A stretch of 39,188 bases of DNA, from positions 1 through 39,188 of IMG/VR virus record IMGVR_UViG_3300023082_000256, one strand, 5' to 3'. Below are positions 24,357 through 31,714 of this stretch, piece after piece (position 1 is the first letter of the stretch; the number at the start of each line of letters is the position of its first letter). The position numbers and the translations under genes were made by a program. Source of the DNA: a virus. Below the pieces are notes generated by a model. It was given only the letters and a program-made list of their open reading frames with translations. It did not search any database and had not been told where the DNA came from.

Positions 24357-26749
24357 TCCGCAGCCTCCCTGAACGGCTGATCCACGAAACCCCACTCAAG
24401 CGGCGGACGATAGTTTTCGACGATGACAGCGGCGGCCGGGCGCCGGCAGACGGAGTTCCCGATCTTGTGGCGCTGTTCGGTCTCGGAAAGGGTGCCACCC
24501 TTGTAGGGTGCAGCAAGGATATAACTGTCGGGAAAGCCTTGCGCCCGCGCCAGCTCGCGCGGCGTCAGCATCCGCATACCGATATCGATGATGATGTAGG
24601 CTTCGCCTTTGATCGAGAGGGTTACGAACTCCCCCCCATCCCAGCAGCCATGCCGCCGCATAAAATCCGCTACCTGCCGCGCTCGGTCGCATTGCTGCTC
24701 GGACAACGGCGGCGGCGCAGCATCCGCTTCTGTCAGCCCAAACCGCGCCTTGGTGGGCACTGCAAGCATTGGATCGGCCACTGTCGCGCTCTGGCCACCA
24801 GTGGAATAATACGCGGTCATCAACGGCAGGGTAACGACGGCCGAATGCTGGCCGCTGGCACACACGGCCGGGTGCGCATCTGCGCAGCTGCCGTCCCTGC
24901 GGTCGGATCCCTTCAGCGATAGCATGTTGGCCGCCATCAGCTGCATCTTGCCACTGCCGCCAGCCGTCACGGCGTTGGTCGGTGCATCCATGGCCTGCCC
25001 GACAGAATTGCCGAAATCCTGCTTGATGAATGTTGCAGCGACAAGCTGCTGCTGTGAACCCGCCTGCATTGTCGTCGACAACGGAACGTCGATGTCGCGG
25101 CCAACCGGCGCCCGAGGCCCGCCGTTGTGCTGGGCGACGTAGACGGCAGCCAGCGATTGCGTCGGATTGGCGGTCACGGCGCTAAGGGCATCCTCGGCGC
25201 TGCGCCCGGCCCGGAAATATTCCGAGCCGTCCGGCTTGCGGTCGTTATTGTTCTGCACAACGAACGGCGCCACCTCGGCGGCCACCACCTGATTTTGATC
25301 TTTGGTCGATGCTGCAACCGTATGGAGCGGCACACCGGCAGCCCGCGAGCTGCCACCGTGCTGACCGAGCGAGACAAATGGCGCCACCTCGGTAGCCGCC
25401 AGTCCGATCGGCGACGCGCCGCCAGGGCGCTTTATAAAGCTGTTGGCGGTGACCGTACCTAGCGCGTCGGTGATCGCCCTTCCGACTTGGTCACCACGAA
25501 ACGAAACCACGTGCGGCGCGATCAGAGCATGCCGCGGCGCAGTGGGAACGGTTGTTATGGGCTGATCGACTGACGCCGACCGATCCGTTCCGCCAGCGCC
25601 TTTGCCGTAGTAAGCCGAAAGGTGTGGAACGACGATGCCATGGGCATCGCGCGCGCGCGTCACCGTCTGGAATGGCTCACGCAACCCCTGTCCGCGGAAC
25701 CCCTCACCGCCATGATTGCACGTGACGATAAACGCCTCGGCCGCTTCAAGCACATGCCGTTTCACACCTTTGGCAATCCGCGCGTCCGTCTTGACGGCCA
25801 ATGGCCGTATGATCCGCACGCCAGTCGCTTTCGTGTATTCCTTGGCTTCTGCCTTGGTGAGGAAGATTGAAGGCGTCGGACGATCGAAATCAATAATGTC
25901 CGCAGCCACCGGCCACGGCAGCAGCTTGCCCGCCTTCACAGCATCGGACTTTGGCGCCGCGTGCGTCGGCTTGGGCCATTTCACACGCTTGCCGTCGCGC
26001 CGCATCACCATATGCAGGCGACGACGGATTGTCGGGTCGCCAAATTCGCAGGCGACCAGCTCTTTCCAACCGACCGAATAGCCAAAAGCGGCAATGGCAT
26101 GCACGAAGCGGTGAAACACTTCGCCCAGCCGGGTTTCGTCCCGCTTGAAGCCGCCGTCCGGATGATCGACCAGAGGGCTCCATTTCGAAAACGCCGGGAC
26201 ATTTTCCAGAAAGATGGCGCGTGGCCGCTGCCAGTCCGGCAGCTCTTTCAGCCAGCGGATCAGCACCCAGGCGAGATCACGCACCGAACGTGACGTGATC
26301 GGCCCACCCTTTGCAGGGGAATGGTCACGGCAATCCGGCGAAAGCCAGAGCAGCCCGAAGAAATCGTCTCCGAGCAGCTCGCGCATTGAGACCTTCCAGA
26401 CATTGTGCGGCAAGTGCACCGTGTCGCGATGGTTGATGGCGTGCATCGCGAGTGCCGGCTCATCATGATTGACCGCAAAATCGACATCGAGGCGATGTCC
26501 CACCGGCAACAGCCCCATCGCTTCCAATGTTTCGAATGCCAGCTGAATTCCGTTGCTGGCGCCACCGCCCCCCGCAAATGAATCCACCGACTTTGTCCGG
26601 CGCGGTCCGAATTTGGCTGGCGGTGGCGGCTCCATCCGCACCTTGGCCGCGCGTACAAAGCCTGTCGGGCCGAGCGGCCGAAACAGTTTCTTCGTTGCAG
26701 GGATTTCGGTCCCGAACAGGTCGCCATCCGTGTTGACGGAAATGTTCAT
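24353..26749 (-). CDS. DNA cytosine-C5 methyltransferase with a repetitive insertion
   Basis: A 798-residue methylase. Motif I is VDSFAGGGGASNG (about 55-67), the catalytic Cys140 is in WLSPDC (SPDC in place of the usual PPC), ENV is at 182-184, an RRRL motif VIII-like at 242-245, motif IX is ELARAQGFPDSY and motif X KIGNSV near the C-terminus. Between residues about 340 and 670, where target recognition lies, are about seven diverged units with F/A-V, a His-Gly-Gly-like turn and a P-x-x-TVTA end. It probably protects phage DNA from host restriction. The start is coupled (ATGA) to the 99-residue gene and the stop overlaps the initiator start. Confidence 0.9.
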   Translation of the reverse strand: MNISVNTDGDLFGTEIPATKKLFRPLGPTGFVRAAKVRMEPPPPAKFGPRRTKSVDSFAGGGGASNGIQLAFETLEAMGLLPVGHRLDVDFAVNHDEPALAMHAINHRDTVHLPHNVWKVSMRELLGDDFFGLLWLSPDCRDHSPAKGGPITSRSVRDLAWVLIRWLKELPDWQRPRAIFLENVPAFSKWSPLVDHPDGGFKRDETRLGEVFHRFVHAIAAFGYSVGWKELVACEFGDPTIRRRLHMVMRRDGKRVKWPKPTHAAPKSDAVKAGKLLPWPVAADIIDFDRPTPSIFLTKAEAKEYTKATGVRIIRPLAVKTDARIAKGVKRHVLEAAEAFIVTCNHGGEGFRGQGLREPFQTVTRARDAHGIVVPHLSAYYGKGAGGTDRSASVDQPITTVPTAPRHALIAPHVVSFRGDQVGRAITDALGTVTANSFIKRPGGASPIGLAATEVAPFVSLGQHGGSSRAAGVPLHTVAASTKDQNQVVAAEVAPFVVQNNNDRKPDGSEYFRAGRSAEDALSAVTANPTQSLAAVYVAQHNGGPRAPVGRDIDVPLSTTMQAGSQQQLVAATFIKQDFGNSVGQAMDAPTNAVTAGGSGKMQLMAANMLSLKGSDRRDGSCADAHPAVCASGQHSAVVTLPLMTAYYSTGGQSATVADPMLAVPTKARFGLTEADAAPPPLSEQQCDRARQVADFMRRHGCWDGGEFVTLSIKGEAYIIIDIGMRMLTPRELARAQGFPDSYILAAPYKGGTLSETEQRHKIGNSVCRRPAAAVIVENYRPPLEWGFVDQPFREAAE

Positions 26750-27045
26750 ACCTGATCCTCCAGCGGCAACCCCGCGTCGGCCAGCAACTGGTCGCGCGCC
26801 GCCGCCAGCATCGCCAGCGTCGTCGGGCGGTGTTCGCCGTTGGACTGCCGCACGGCCTGATGAAGCGACATTTCTGCCTCGATATAGGCAATTCCCTGAG
26901 AGAAAAACGCGTTGTAGAGCCGGTTGCGGATCGTGAATTCATACTTGAACAGGATGCCCCGCGGGCATTGAAGCAGCCAAAGTGCCCGCTCGGCATCCGT
27001 CTTGCAGTTGGCAAGTTCCTCTATGATCGGCAAGAGTTCGTTCAC
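26746..27045 (-). CDS. Unknown 99-residue early protein
   Basis: Begins at GTG 27045 (VNELLPIIEELANC), with GGAGG seven nt upstream, and overlaps the XRE gene stop as GTGA. It is mostly helical with one basic-aromatic block (FKYEFTIRNRLYNAFFSQGI) and an acidic end. I do not recognise a family. Its position before the C5 methylase and its coupling at both ends suggest an accessory of the replication or modification genes. Confidence 0.65.
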   Translation of the reverse strand: MNELLPIIEELANCKTDAERALWLLQCPRGILFKYEFTIRNRLYNAFFSQGIAYIEAEMSLHQAVRQSNGEHRPTTLAMLAAARDQLLADAGLPLEDQV

Positions 27046-27350
27046 GTGCGCGCCTCCGGACGTTTCACGGTGGACCCGGTGAAACATGTTGTTTTCATTG
27101 ATGGATCGGGTTCGATGTAAAAATGTTCGACAGGTACGCCGAGCCAGTGACAGAGCGCGATCACTTTGCCGACCGAGACATGCTGCCCGCCCATGGCCCG
27201 ACTGAAATCGGAAAGCGTCACGCCGATTTCCTCGGCCAGCGGACGTAGCGCCCGCCCGGTATCAAACTGTTTCTTGCGCAGGGCGCGGGCAAAACCGCGC
27301 AGGTCGTAATCTGCACGTGAGGGATTGGAGCCGTTCTGTAGGCCGGTCAT
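27042..27350 (-). CDS. XRE-family regulator
   Basis: A 102-residue protein with a helix-turn-helix of the Xre/Cro type at about residues 17-75 (RGFARALRKKQFDTG, LAEEIGVTLSDFSRAMGG, VSVGKVIALCHWLGVP). The N-terminal 15 residues are Asn/Ser-rich and the C-terminal 25 are basic. It is a third HTH regulator in the early region, besides the Cro- and CI-like proteins. It may repress or activate late early-operon genes. ATGA overlaps link it to the preceding gene. Confidence 0.8.
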   Translation of the reverse strand: MTGLQNGSNPSRADYDLRGFARALRKKQFDTGRALRPLAEEIGVTLSDFSRAMGGQHVSVGKVIALCHWLGVPVEHFYIEPDPSMKTTCFTGSTVKRPEART

Positions 27351-27652
27351 GCCGCGCGCTCCTGCTTGCCGAGATCAAGAAGGCGGATGCCATAGTCCGC
27401 AGGATCAATGCCCAGCGCGCCCCAGAGCCGCGCGCGCGGCACGACGCTCAAAGCCCGGCCGTGCCAAGCCATATCGAAATGAACAGCGGTAACACCCGCC
27501 GCCTTGCGGATACGCGCTTTAACCCCATCCTCGATTTTCTTCGGGTGCTCCGGCCGCTTTGGCGGCGCTGGATAGGCGGCGTTCATCACCAGATAGCCGA
27601 CGCGAATACGAAGGAAGGATTTCAGCATGTCGGCGGAGAAATCAGGCGTCAT
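27347..27652 (-). CDS. Unknown 101-residue basic early protein
   Basis: Starts MTPDFSADMLKSFLRIRVG with AGGAGG just upstream and overlaps the small membrane-protein gene as ATGA. It is basic and helical, with a Pro-rich turn (YPAPPKRPEHPKK) and a segment HFDMAWHGRALSV followed by a Trp-Gly-Ala-Leu-Gly stretch. No family recognised. The size and basic charge would fit a DNA- or host-factor-binding early protein, but that is only a guess. Confidence 0.65.
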   Translation of the reverse strand: MTPDFSADMLKSFLRIRVGYLVMNAAYPAPPKRPEHPKKIEDGVKARIRKAAGVTAVHFDMAWHGRALSVVPRARLWGALGIDPADYGIRLLDLGKQERAA

Positions 27653-27807
27653 CGGACCTCCTCCAGATGCTGGACGAGCATGATGCCGGCAACGAAGAAC
27701 GCGATTTCGGCCAGCCGCAGCCACCACCATTCCTGCCGGCGGTGGCGCTGGGTGAAATTGGACAGATAAACCACCAGCAAGGACATGATGAGAACGGGGC
27801 GGCTCAT
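27649..27807 (-). CDS. Small membrane protein, 52 residues
   Basis: A short frame from ATG 27807 (MSRPVLIMSLLVVYLSNF) to TGA 27649, with AGAGGTG about 6 nt upstream of the start and ATGA overlaps at both ends. It has one hydrophobic helix at residues 5-17, a basic Trp-rich middle (RRQEWWWLR) and a second hydrophobic helix (AEIAFFVAGIMLV). Coupling on both sides makes it very likely real. Function unknown; small phage membrane proteins may act in exclusion or membrane sensing. Confidence 0.65.
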   Translation of the reverse strand: MSRPVLIMSLLVVYLSNFTQRHRRQEWWWLRLAEIAFFVAGIMLVQHLEEVR

Positions 27808-29279
27808 GCCAACACCTCTTCAAGCGATTTGCCGGCGCGAAGCGCTTTCGTCATCTCGACTGCACCAACAGTGGCGATCGTGTTCATGCCCTTGGCAGTG
27901 GGGAACCAAAGTCCGTCATCGCCCCGCGAGATCAACTCATTGGCCGCAAATGCATCGATCAGGGCCTCAGCCACGATTTCGCGTAGCCCCACGCCTTTGC
28001 GCATCATGGCAACGTCGAATGCTTTGAGATCCTTCATCCACATCACAGAGCGGGTGAATTCCTCTTCAACCCGCTCGGTTACACTCTTGCGTGGCGTCGT
28101 ACGGGTAAAATCTTCCTCATCCGCATCCGCAAACACCATAGGAGCGGCATGTATGCCAGCACCCGGCACAAGGACATCCGCCTTCTGGTAGTGTTCCCAA
28201 TCAATGCGGATGGTCTCGAACGACCCGTTGCCCCGCCCATAGGAACCATCGTCGTTACGCTCCCAAACGAACCATGCCGTATTCATCTGGCTGCTGGCCT
28301 TCGGCCCCTCCCAGCCGTCGCGGTGCATCATTGGCAAGCGGCGGGAAAACACATAGACCCGGCTCGGTGGGTTTTCATGCATCACGTAGCAGCGATCGGG
28401 ATCGTCGAAGCCGCACATGAAATTGAGGTTCAGCAGCGCTGCCATCTTTTGCGGCTTGTGCACGCGCAGCGCATGGGCAAGGAAAGCATTGGCAACGTCG
28501 CCATAGGGCGGGTTGATGACCAAATCCATGCCTTCGGTCTCACCCGGCTCGGAGAGCAGGAAATCGCCAACCTGCTGCAGCTCGCCATGCTGCGTCGAGA
28601 CCGAGCGATCCAGTAGGTCAGAGATCACCACCTCGTAACCGGCGTTTTCCAACACGCGCAGAATCGCACCGCGACCAACAGCCGGATCTTTCACAGTCGC
28701 GGAAAAGCTTTCGAGCGCCAGCAGCGATCGCGTCGCTTCTGCCGGCGTCTCATAGAGCTGCGGTCCCTTTTCCTCGTTGCTTGCACTACGAGTACCGATG
28801 GCATGGCTGATGCTGCGCCGGCTTGGTTCCAGGCCTTCCGCAAGCCGCGCCTCGACGACACGTTCGATAAAAGCCGGCTCGACCCGCACCTCATCCCGCA
28901 GCTTTCGCGCATGATGAAGTTGCTGGCGATCGAGCCCGATTTCCTCAATCGTAAAAACGTTTTCATGACCAACGTTTTTCGGACGGCCAGCAGTCGCGAC
29001 CCGGCCTTCGGATTGCGCCTGGTCAACGGTGTCGGCCATACTGACGTAGCAGATGCTTTCAATCTTGACCGCCTCGGCCTGCATGCGCCGCGCCTTGTCG
29101 ACCAGGTCACGCGAAGTCTTCACCTTTACTGCATAGGTGGCTGCCGCTTTCGCCTGTTCGTAAACGCCAGTCGAAAGCAACAACGCGCCCTGCACATCGC
29201 CAGCATCGAACATCGCGCGCGCCGTCTCAAGGGCGACAACCAGATCGGAAGAGATGTGAGTGACCGGAGCGAGGGTCAT
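27804..29279 (-). CDS. N6-adenine DNA methyltransferase with N-terminal extension
   Basis: A 491-residue protein. Residues 1-170 are helical and Ala/Val-rich, with a GRPKNVGHENVFTIEEIGLD region of the kind found in ParB/KorB-like HTH proteins. The methylase part has motif I DPAVGRGAIL (198-207) before NPPY (256-259), the I-to-IV order of gamma-class N6-adenine enzymes. A helical C-terminal domain follows (380-491). No restriction partner is adjacent. In alphaproteobacteria adenine methylation times the cell cycle (CcrM) as well as blocking restriction, so either role is possible. Confidence 0.8.
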   Translation of the reverse strand: MTLAPVTHISSDLVVALETARAMFDAGDVQGALLLSTGVYEQAKAAATYAVKVKTSRDLVDKARRMQAEAVKIESICYVSMADTVDQAQSEGRVATAGRPKNVGHENVFTIEEIGLDRQQLHHARKLRDEVRVEPAFIERVVEARLAEGLEPSRRSISHAIGTRSASNEEKGPQLYETPAEATRSLLALESFSATVKDPAVGRGAILRVLENAGYEVVISDLLDRSVSTQHGELQQVGDFLLSEPGETEGMDLVINPPYGDVANAFLAHALRVHKPQKMAALLNLNFMCGFDDPDRCYVMHENPPSRVYVFSRRLPMMHRDGWEGPKASSQMNTAWFVWERNDDGSYGRGNGSFETIRIDWEHYQKADVLVPGAGIHAAPMVFADADEEDFTRTTPRKSVTERVEEEFTRSVMWMKDLKAFDVAMMRKGVGLREIVAEALIDAFAANELISRGDDGLWFPTAKGMNTIATVGAVEMTKALRAGKSLEEVLA

Positions 29280-29506
29280 TGCTGGCGCGCCCTCGCCTGG
29301 ATCTGCGGGCTAGCCGCATGCGGGTCGCGCCAGCAGACCCCACTTTCGAGATAACGGCGGGTCGCCATGTCGATCCCGCTGGCCGAGCCCGCGTCACAGC
29401 GCACACCGGCGAGTTCGCGGATGGCGTCGGCGTCGAAATGCGCGAAAGTGGCGCGCAGATTGCGGCCACGCATTCGCTCGATCAGGGCTTCGAGGCGCGC
29501 CGGCAT
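29276..29506 (-). CDS. Unknown 76-residue protein
   Basis: Starts MPARLEALIERMRGRNLR and ends in an ATGA overlap with the adenine methylase; its start overlaps the stop of the DGQHR gene as TAATG. It is helical with a mid-protein FAHFDADAIRELAG and two Cys (VRCD, GVCW). It has the size and coupling of a small early regulator. No family recognised. Confidence 0.6.
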   Translation of the reverse strand: MPARLEALIERMRGRNLRATFAHFDADAIRELAGVRCDAGSASGIDMATRRYLESGVCWRDPHAASPQIQARARQQ

Positions 29507-30306
29507 TATGGCTGCACCCCAAAATAGATCGAGTTGACCGACAGGCCGCGATTGTAGAGGTCGGTCACCGTACGCGCCAGATTGGTATCCCCGGACCCGC
29601 CCGACAGTTTGCGGATCGCTTCCGCATGCGCCGTCATTTCGGCAAAGCTTTTGGGCCTCAGAACCGAAATCAGACGGTCTGTGTCTATCTTGGCGTTTGT
29701 TTCGATGATTCGCGCCAGCGCCGTGATCAGCGTTCCGCGCAGCGCCTTGTCCTCTCGCGGCCAGGCCTTGCGCACCGCTTCCAGCGCCAGGCGAGTGGCC
29801 TTGTCGCCATAGCGCTCGACGCACCGCGTCAAGGCGGTGACCGAGTTCGTCAGGTGCGGCTTGTAGGTTCCCTGATCCGGAGCGACATCGCAGCCTGCGC
29901 TCTGCAGGATGGCCCGGACACGAGCCGCCATAACATCGCCAGATGCCAGTCCGGCCCAATATCGCTCAACCGCATTGACCGTCTTGCGGTCGCGGTTGAT
30001 GACAAGAAAGTTCTCGGCCTCCGCCTGAGCGCCGGACCGGCTAATGATCATGGCCGGCACCTTAGAGATGCGCGGGTGCAGCTGGGCGGTCTTTACCCGG
30101 TGCTGGCCGTCCGTGACGGTAAACCGCCCCCCCCCTTGTGCGGCAAGGGTGACGGCGCCGAAATGGTCCCAGTGGAATTCTCGCAGCATCCGCTCGACTT
30201 TTCGCGCGTCAAGCTCGCGCTGATAGTTGCTGTCGACGTCGATCTTGTCGACGTCCACCCAGTCAAACGTCGGCTTGTCGCCGATCTGAAGGCTGATACT
30301 GCTCAT
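29506..30306 (-). CDS. DGQHR / ParB-like early protein (DUF6551-like)
   Basis: A 266-residue protein. Residues about 20-110 hold a ParB-nuclease-like domain: the VDKIDVDSNYQREL entry, then the TDGQHR motif, then INRDRKTVNAVERY. Residues 120-266 are helical, with a Cys-containing segment and an end of repeated short helices (SVLRPKSFAEMTAHAEAIRKL). The fold is used by ParB CTPases and by nucleases or sulfiredoxin-like proteins. A phage role in plasmid-like partition or DNA handling is possible. It contains a G9 tract in the coding strand (30127-30135). ATGA overlap with the next gene. Confidence 0.75.
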   Translation of the reverse strand: MSSISLQIGDKPTFDWVDVDKIDVDSNYQRELDARKVERMLREFHWDHFGAVTLAAQGGGRFTVTDGQHRVKTAQLHPRISKVPAMIISRSGAQAEAENFLVINRDRKTVNAVERYWAGLASGDVMAARVRAILQSAGCDVAPDQGTYKPHLTNSVTALTRCVERYGDKATRLALEAVRKAWPREDKALRGTLITALARIIETNAKIDTDRLISVLRPKSFAEMTAHAEAIRKLSGGSGDTNLARTVTDLYNRGLSVNSIYFGVQP

Positions 30307-30647
30307 GCCACTACCCTTTCCTGTTCAAGGATGCGGTAGCCACGGCCCCAGACGGTATCGATGCCGACACCAAGCGGGAGCAGTTTCTTGCGCACCTTAC
30401 AGATCATCACGTCGATAATTTTGATGTCCGGCTCGTCCTGGTCGTTGCGAAGCCAATAGGCCTCGCTCATCAACTGCTCGCGCGTGACCATCCGCGGCTT
30501 GGCCTTCCAGAGCATCAGGAACATGTTGAATTCGCTTTCGGTCAGCCGGGTAACTTCGCCCTTGGCCACGATGAAGCCGCCATCCATGTCGATGCGGATG
30601 TCCTGGTCGTTTCGCAGCGCATGGCCGCAGCAAGGGCAATCGGCCAT
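30303..30647 (-). CDS. CtrA/OmpR-type winged-helix protein with N-terminal Cys cluster, no receiver domain
   Basis: A 114-residue protein. CPCC at residues 4-7 is followed by a winged-helix DNA-binding domain of the OmpR/PhoB/CtrA class (VTRLTESEFNMFLMLW, VTREQLMSEAYW, IIDVMICKVRKKLL, TVWGRGYRI). No phospho-receiver domain precedes it, so it is probably active without a kinase. A single CXCC could bind metal by dimerisation. CtrA is the master cell-cycle regulator in this group; the protein may compete for its sites or control early-phage promoters. Confidence 0.85.
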   Translation of the reverse strand: MADCPCCGHALRNDQDIRIDMDGGFIVAKGEVTRLTESEFNMFLMLWKAKPRMVTREQLMSEAYWLRNDQDEPDIKIIDVMICKVRKKLLPLGVGIDTVWGRGYRILEQERVVA

Positions 30648-30651
30648 CGGA

Positions 30652-31158
30652 TCAGGCCCCGCCGACGATTTTGAGAGCCGGCGTCACATCGCCGCCGTTG
30701 GCGAGGATCTGCGCATAACGGGCCTTCTGCTCCATCGCTTGGCTGATCAGTTTGTCGAGGTCGGTCATCCCCTGCCGGGCTTCGAAGTTCGTCACCACCA
30801 TGTCGGAGAACGCCATCGACGCGTTGCGCTGATATTCGTTCGCCGCCGAGCCGACATCGAGTGAGCCGCGCACCAGGCACGTCCCGTCTTTGTTGGCTTC
30901 CTCCGGGTCCGTCAGCTTGCAGCCGTGCAGCCCGGCCATGACCCGGGTCACGCACGGATCTCCGCATTCCGCTTCCAGCCGCAGGACCGCGGGGATTGGC
31001 AACAACTCGGTATCGGAATCCGCATTGCAGCGACCTAGCTGGCTTTTGGACAGAGAGCAGACCGCCGCCGCTGCTTCGATGCCGCCGTTCTTCTTGATGA
31101 GCGTCCGGTTTGCGGCTTTCAGCTGGTGAAACCAGGCATTCGTCATCGTGTCCTGCAT
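30652..31158 (-). CDS. CII-like / phage regulatory protein
   Basis: A 168-residue protein starting MQDTMTNAWFHQLKAANRTL, with GGAGG five nt upstream. An HTH-like core (IEAAAAVCSLSKSQLGRCNADSDTELLPIPAVLRLEAECGDPC, about 25-68) is followed by GLHGCKLTDP and an acidic helical tail. This resembles the phage CII/CP76-type regulators more than lambda CII itself. It is the second gene after cro, beyond a terminator, in the lambda cII position, and has two tandem dyads just upstream of its start. Activation of lysogenic genes is a reasonable guess. Confidence 0.65.
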   Translation of the reverse strand: MQDTMTNAWFHQLKAANRTLIKKNGGIEAAAAVCSLSKSQLGRCNADSDTELLPIPAVLRLEAECGDPCVTRVMAGLHGCKLTDPEEANKDGTCLVRGSLDVGSAANEYQRNASMAFSDMVVTNFEARQGMTDLDKLISQAMEQKARYAQILANGGDVTPALKIVGGA

Positions 31159-31183
31159 GCTGTCCTCCAAACAATGAAACGTC

Positions 31184-31200
31184 TTTCCCGCCCCGGGAAA
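31184..31200. promoter_or_regulatory. Operator-like dyad 1
   Basis: TTTCCC-N5-GGGAAA, 26 bases upstream of the CII-like start. It shares its half-sites with the dyad at 31213-31227, so the two are probably bound by the same dimeric regulator. Confidence 0.5.
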
Positions 31201-31212
31201 TCCGGGTGGGTT

Positions 31213-31227
31213 TTCCCATAGTGGGAA
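31213..31227. promoter_or_regulatory. Operator-like dyad 2
   Basis: TTCCC-N5-GGGAA centred 28 bp from dyad 1. Just upstream on the minus strand is a perfect TTGACA (31234-31229), which resembles a -35 box but has no clear -10 at the usual spacing, so the promoter may need an activator or be dead. Confidence 0.5.
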
Positions 31228-31301
31228 GTGTCAAAAGCTGTGATTGATCAGTCCGTTAGCAACGCATCGGAGGCCCACATGCACAGGCAGTCACAAATCG
31301 G

Positions 31302-31348
31302 AAAAAAGACGGCGAGGCGGTCCGCAAGACAGTATCTGCCCCGCCGTC
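31302..31348 (-). terminator. Terminator between cro-like and cII-like genes (tR1-like)
   Basis: On the minus strand a 10-bp stem (GACGGCGGGG / CCTCGCCGTC, one G-U pair) with a 21-nt loop is followed by six T. It lies 57 nt after the Cro-like stop. In lambda tR1 lies in the same place and is overcome by N; here no N-like gene is recognisable. Confidence 0.7.
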
Positions 31349-31404
31349 AGAGGCCGCACGAACGCAATACCGTGGCGTGCGGGGGGAGAGGATTTGCAGG
31401 CGCG

Positions 31405-31629
31405 TCATTCCGCAGCCTCGCTAATCGGCGGAGGACCAAAAACATCAGGCCTCATCTCATGGCGAGAAACTCCCGTCTCACGCTCGACATCGAGCACCCG
31501 CTCCGGCGGCACGGCGCGCCACTGTGCGACGGCTTGAGGCGTAATACCGAGCCGACGTGCCAAAGCGCTGGCGCTGCCAGCTGCTTTGAGAACTTTATCA
31601 AGTGCATCGGTATGAAGGGCTTGTTCCAT
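31405..31629 (-). CDS. cro: Cro-like HTH protein
   Basis: A 74-residue protein (MEQALHTDALDKVLKAAGS) with an HTH at residues about 14-38 (ASALARRLGITPQAVAQWRAV) of the YdaS/Cro type. It is divergent from the CI-like gene, separated from it by an 85-base operator region, and is the first gene of the minus early operon. No ribosome site precedes the ATG, and the -10 box ends 8 nt before it, so the mRNA may be leaderless. The symbol is by position and type. Confidence 0.8.
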   Translation of the reverse strand: MEQALHTDALDKVLKAAGSASALARRLGITPQAVAQWRAVPPERVLDVERETGVSRHEMRPDVFGPPPISEAAE

Positions 31630-31637
31630 GGTCGCGG

Positions 31638-31666
31638 ATAAAAGCACAGCTTTAAAAAACGTGCAA
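31638..31666 (-). promoter_or_regulatory. PR-like promoter for cro-like gene
   Basis: On the minus strand TTGCAC (31666-31661), a 17-base spacer and TTTTAT (31643-31638) give a fair sigma-70 promoter. The 17-bp operator lies inside the spacer and the -10 box, so a bound repressor would block polymerase. The plus-strand early promoter at 32764 has the same arrangement. Confidence 0.55.
31640..31656. promoter_or_regulatory. OR-like operator
   Basis: AAAAGCACAGCTTTAAA, a near dyad (AAAGC-N3-GCTTT). The inverse complement of the site at 32774-32790 matches it in 16 of 17 positions. It overlaps the cro promoter. Confidence 0.6.
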
Positions 31667-31714
31667 GCAATACTTAAATGGACCGAAAGGTCGTTTTTGC
31701 CTCAAAACCTTTTT

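Noticed and set aside
31229-31234. TTGACA as a full -35/-10 promoter for the CII-like gene
   Set aside because: No acceptable -10 box at 16-18 bases (ACCCAC and neighbours); kept only as a note to the dyads.
31681-31697. GACC-GAAA-GGTC plus T-run before cI as a terminator
   Set aside because: The stem is only 4 bp, so it is too weak for confident termination; it may be chance or a minor operator.
31628-31714. Upstream start of the cI-like gene
   Set aside because: It overlaps the cro ATG within CCATGG and would add about 29 residues ahead of a standard HTH; no ribosome site, and it would cross both promoters.
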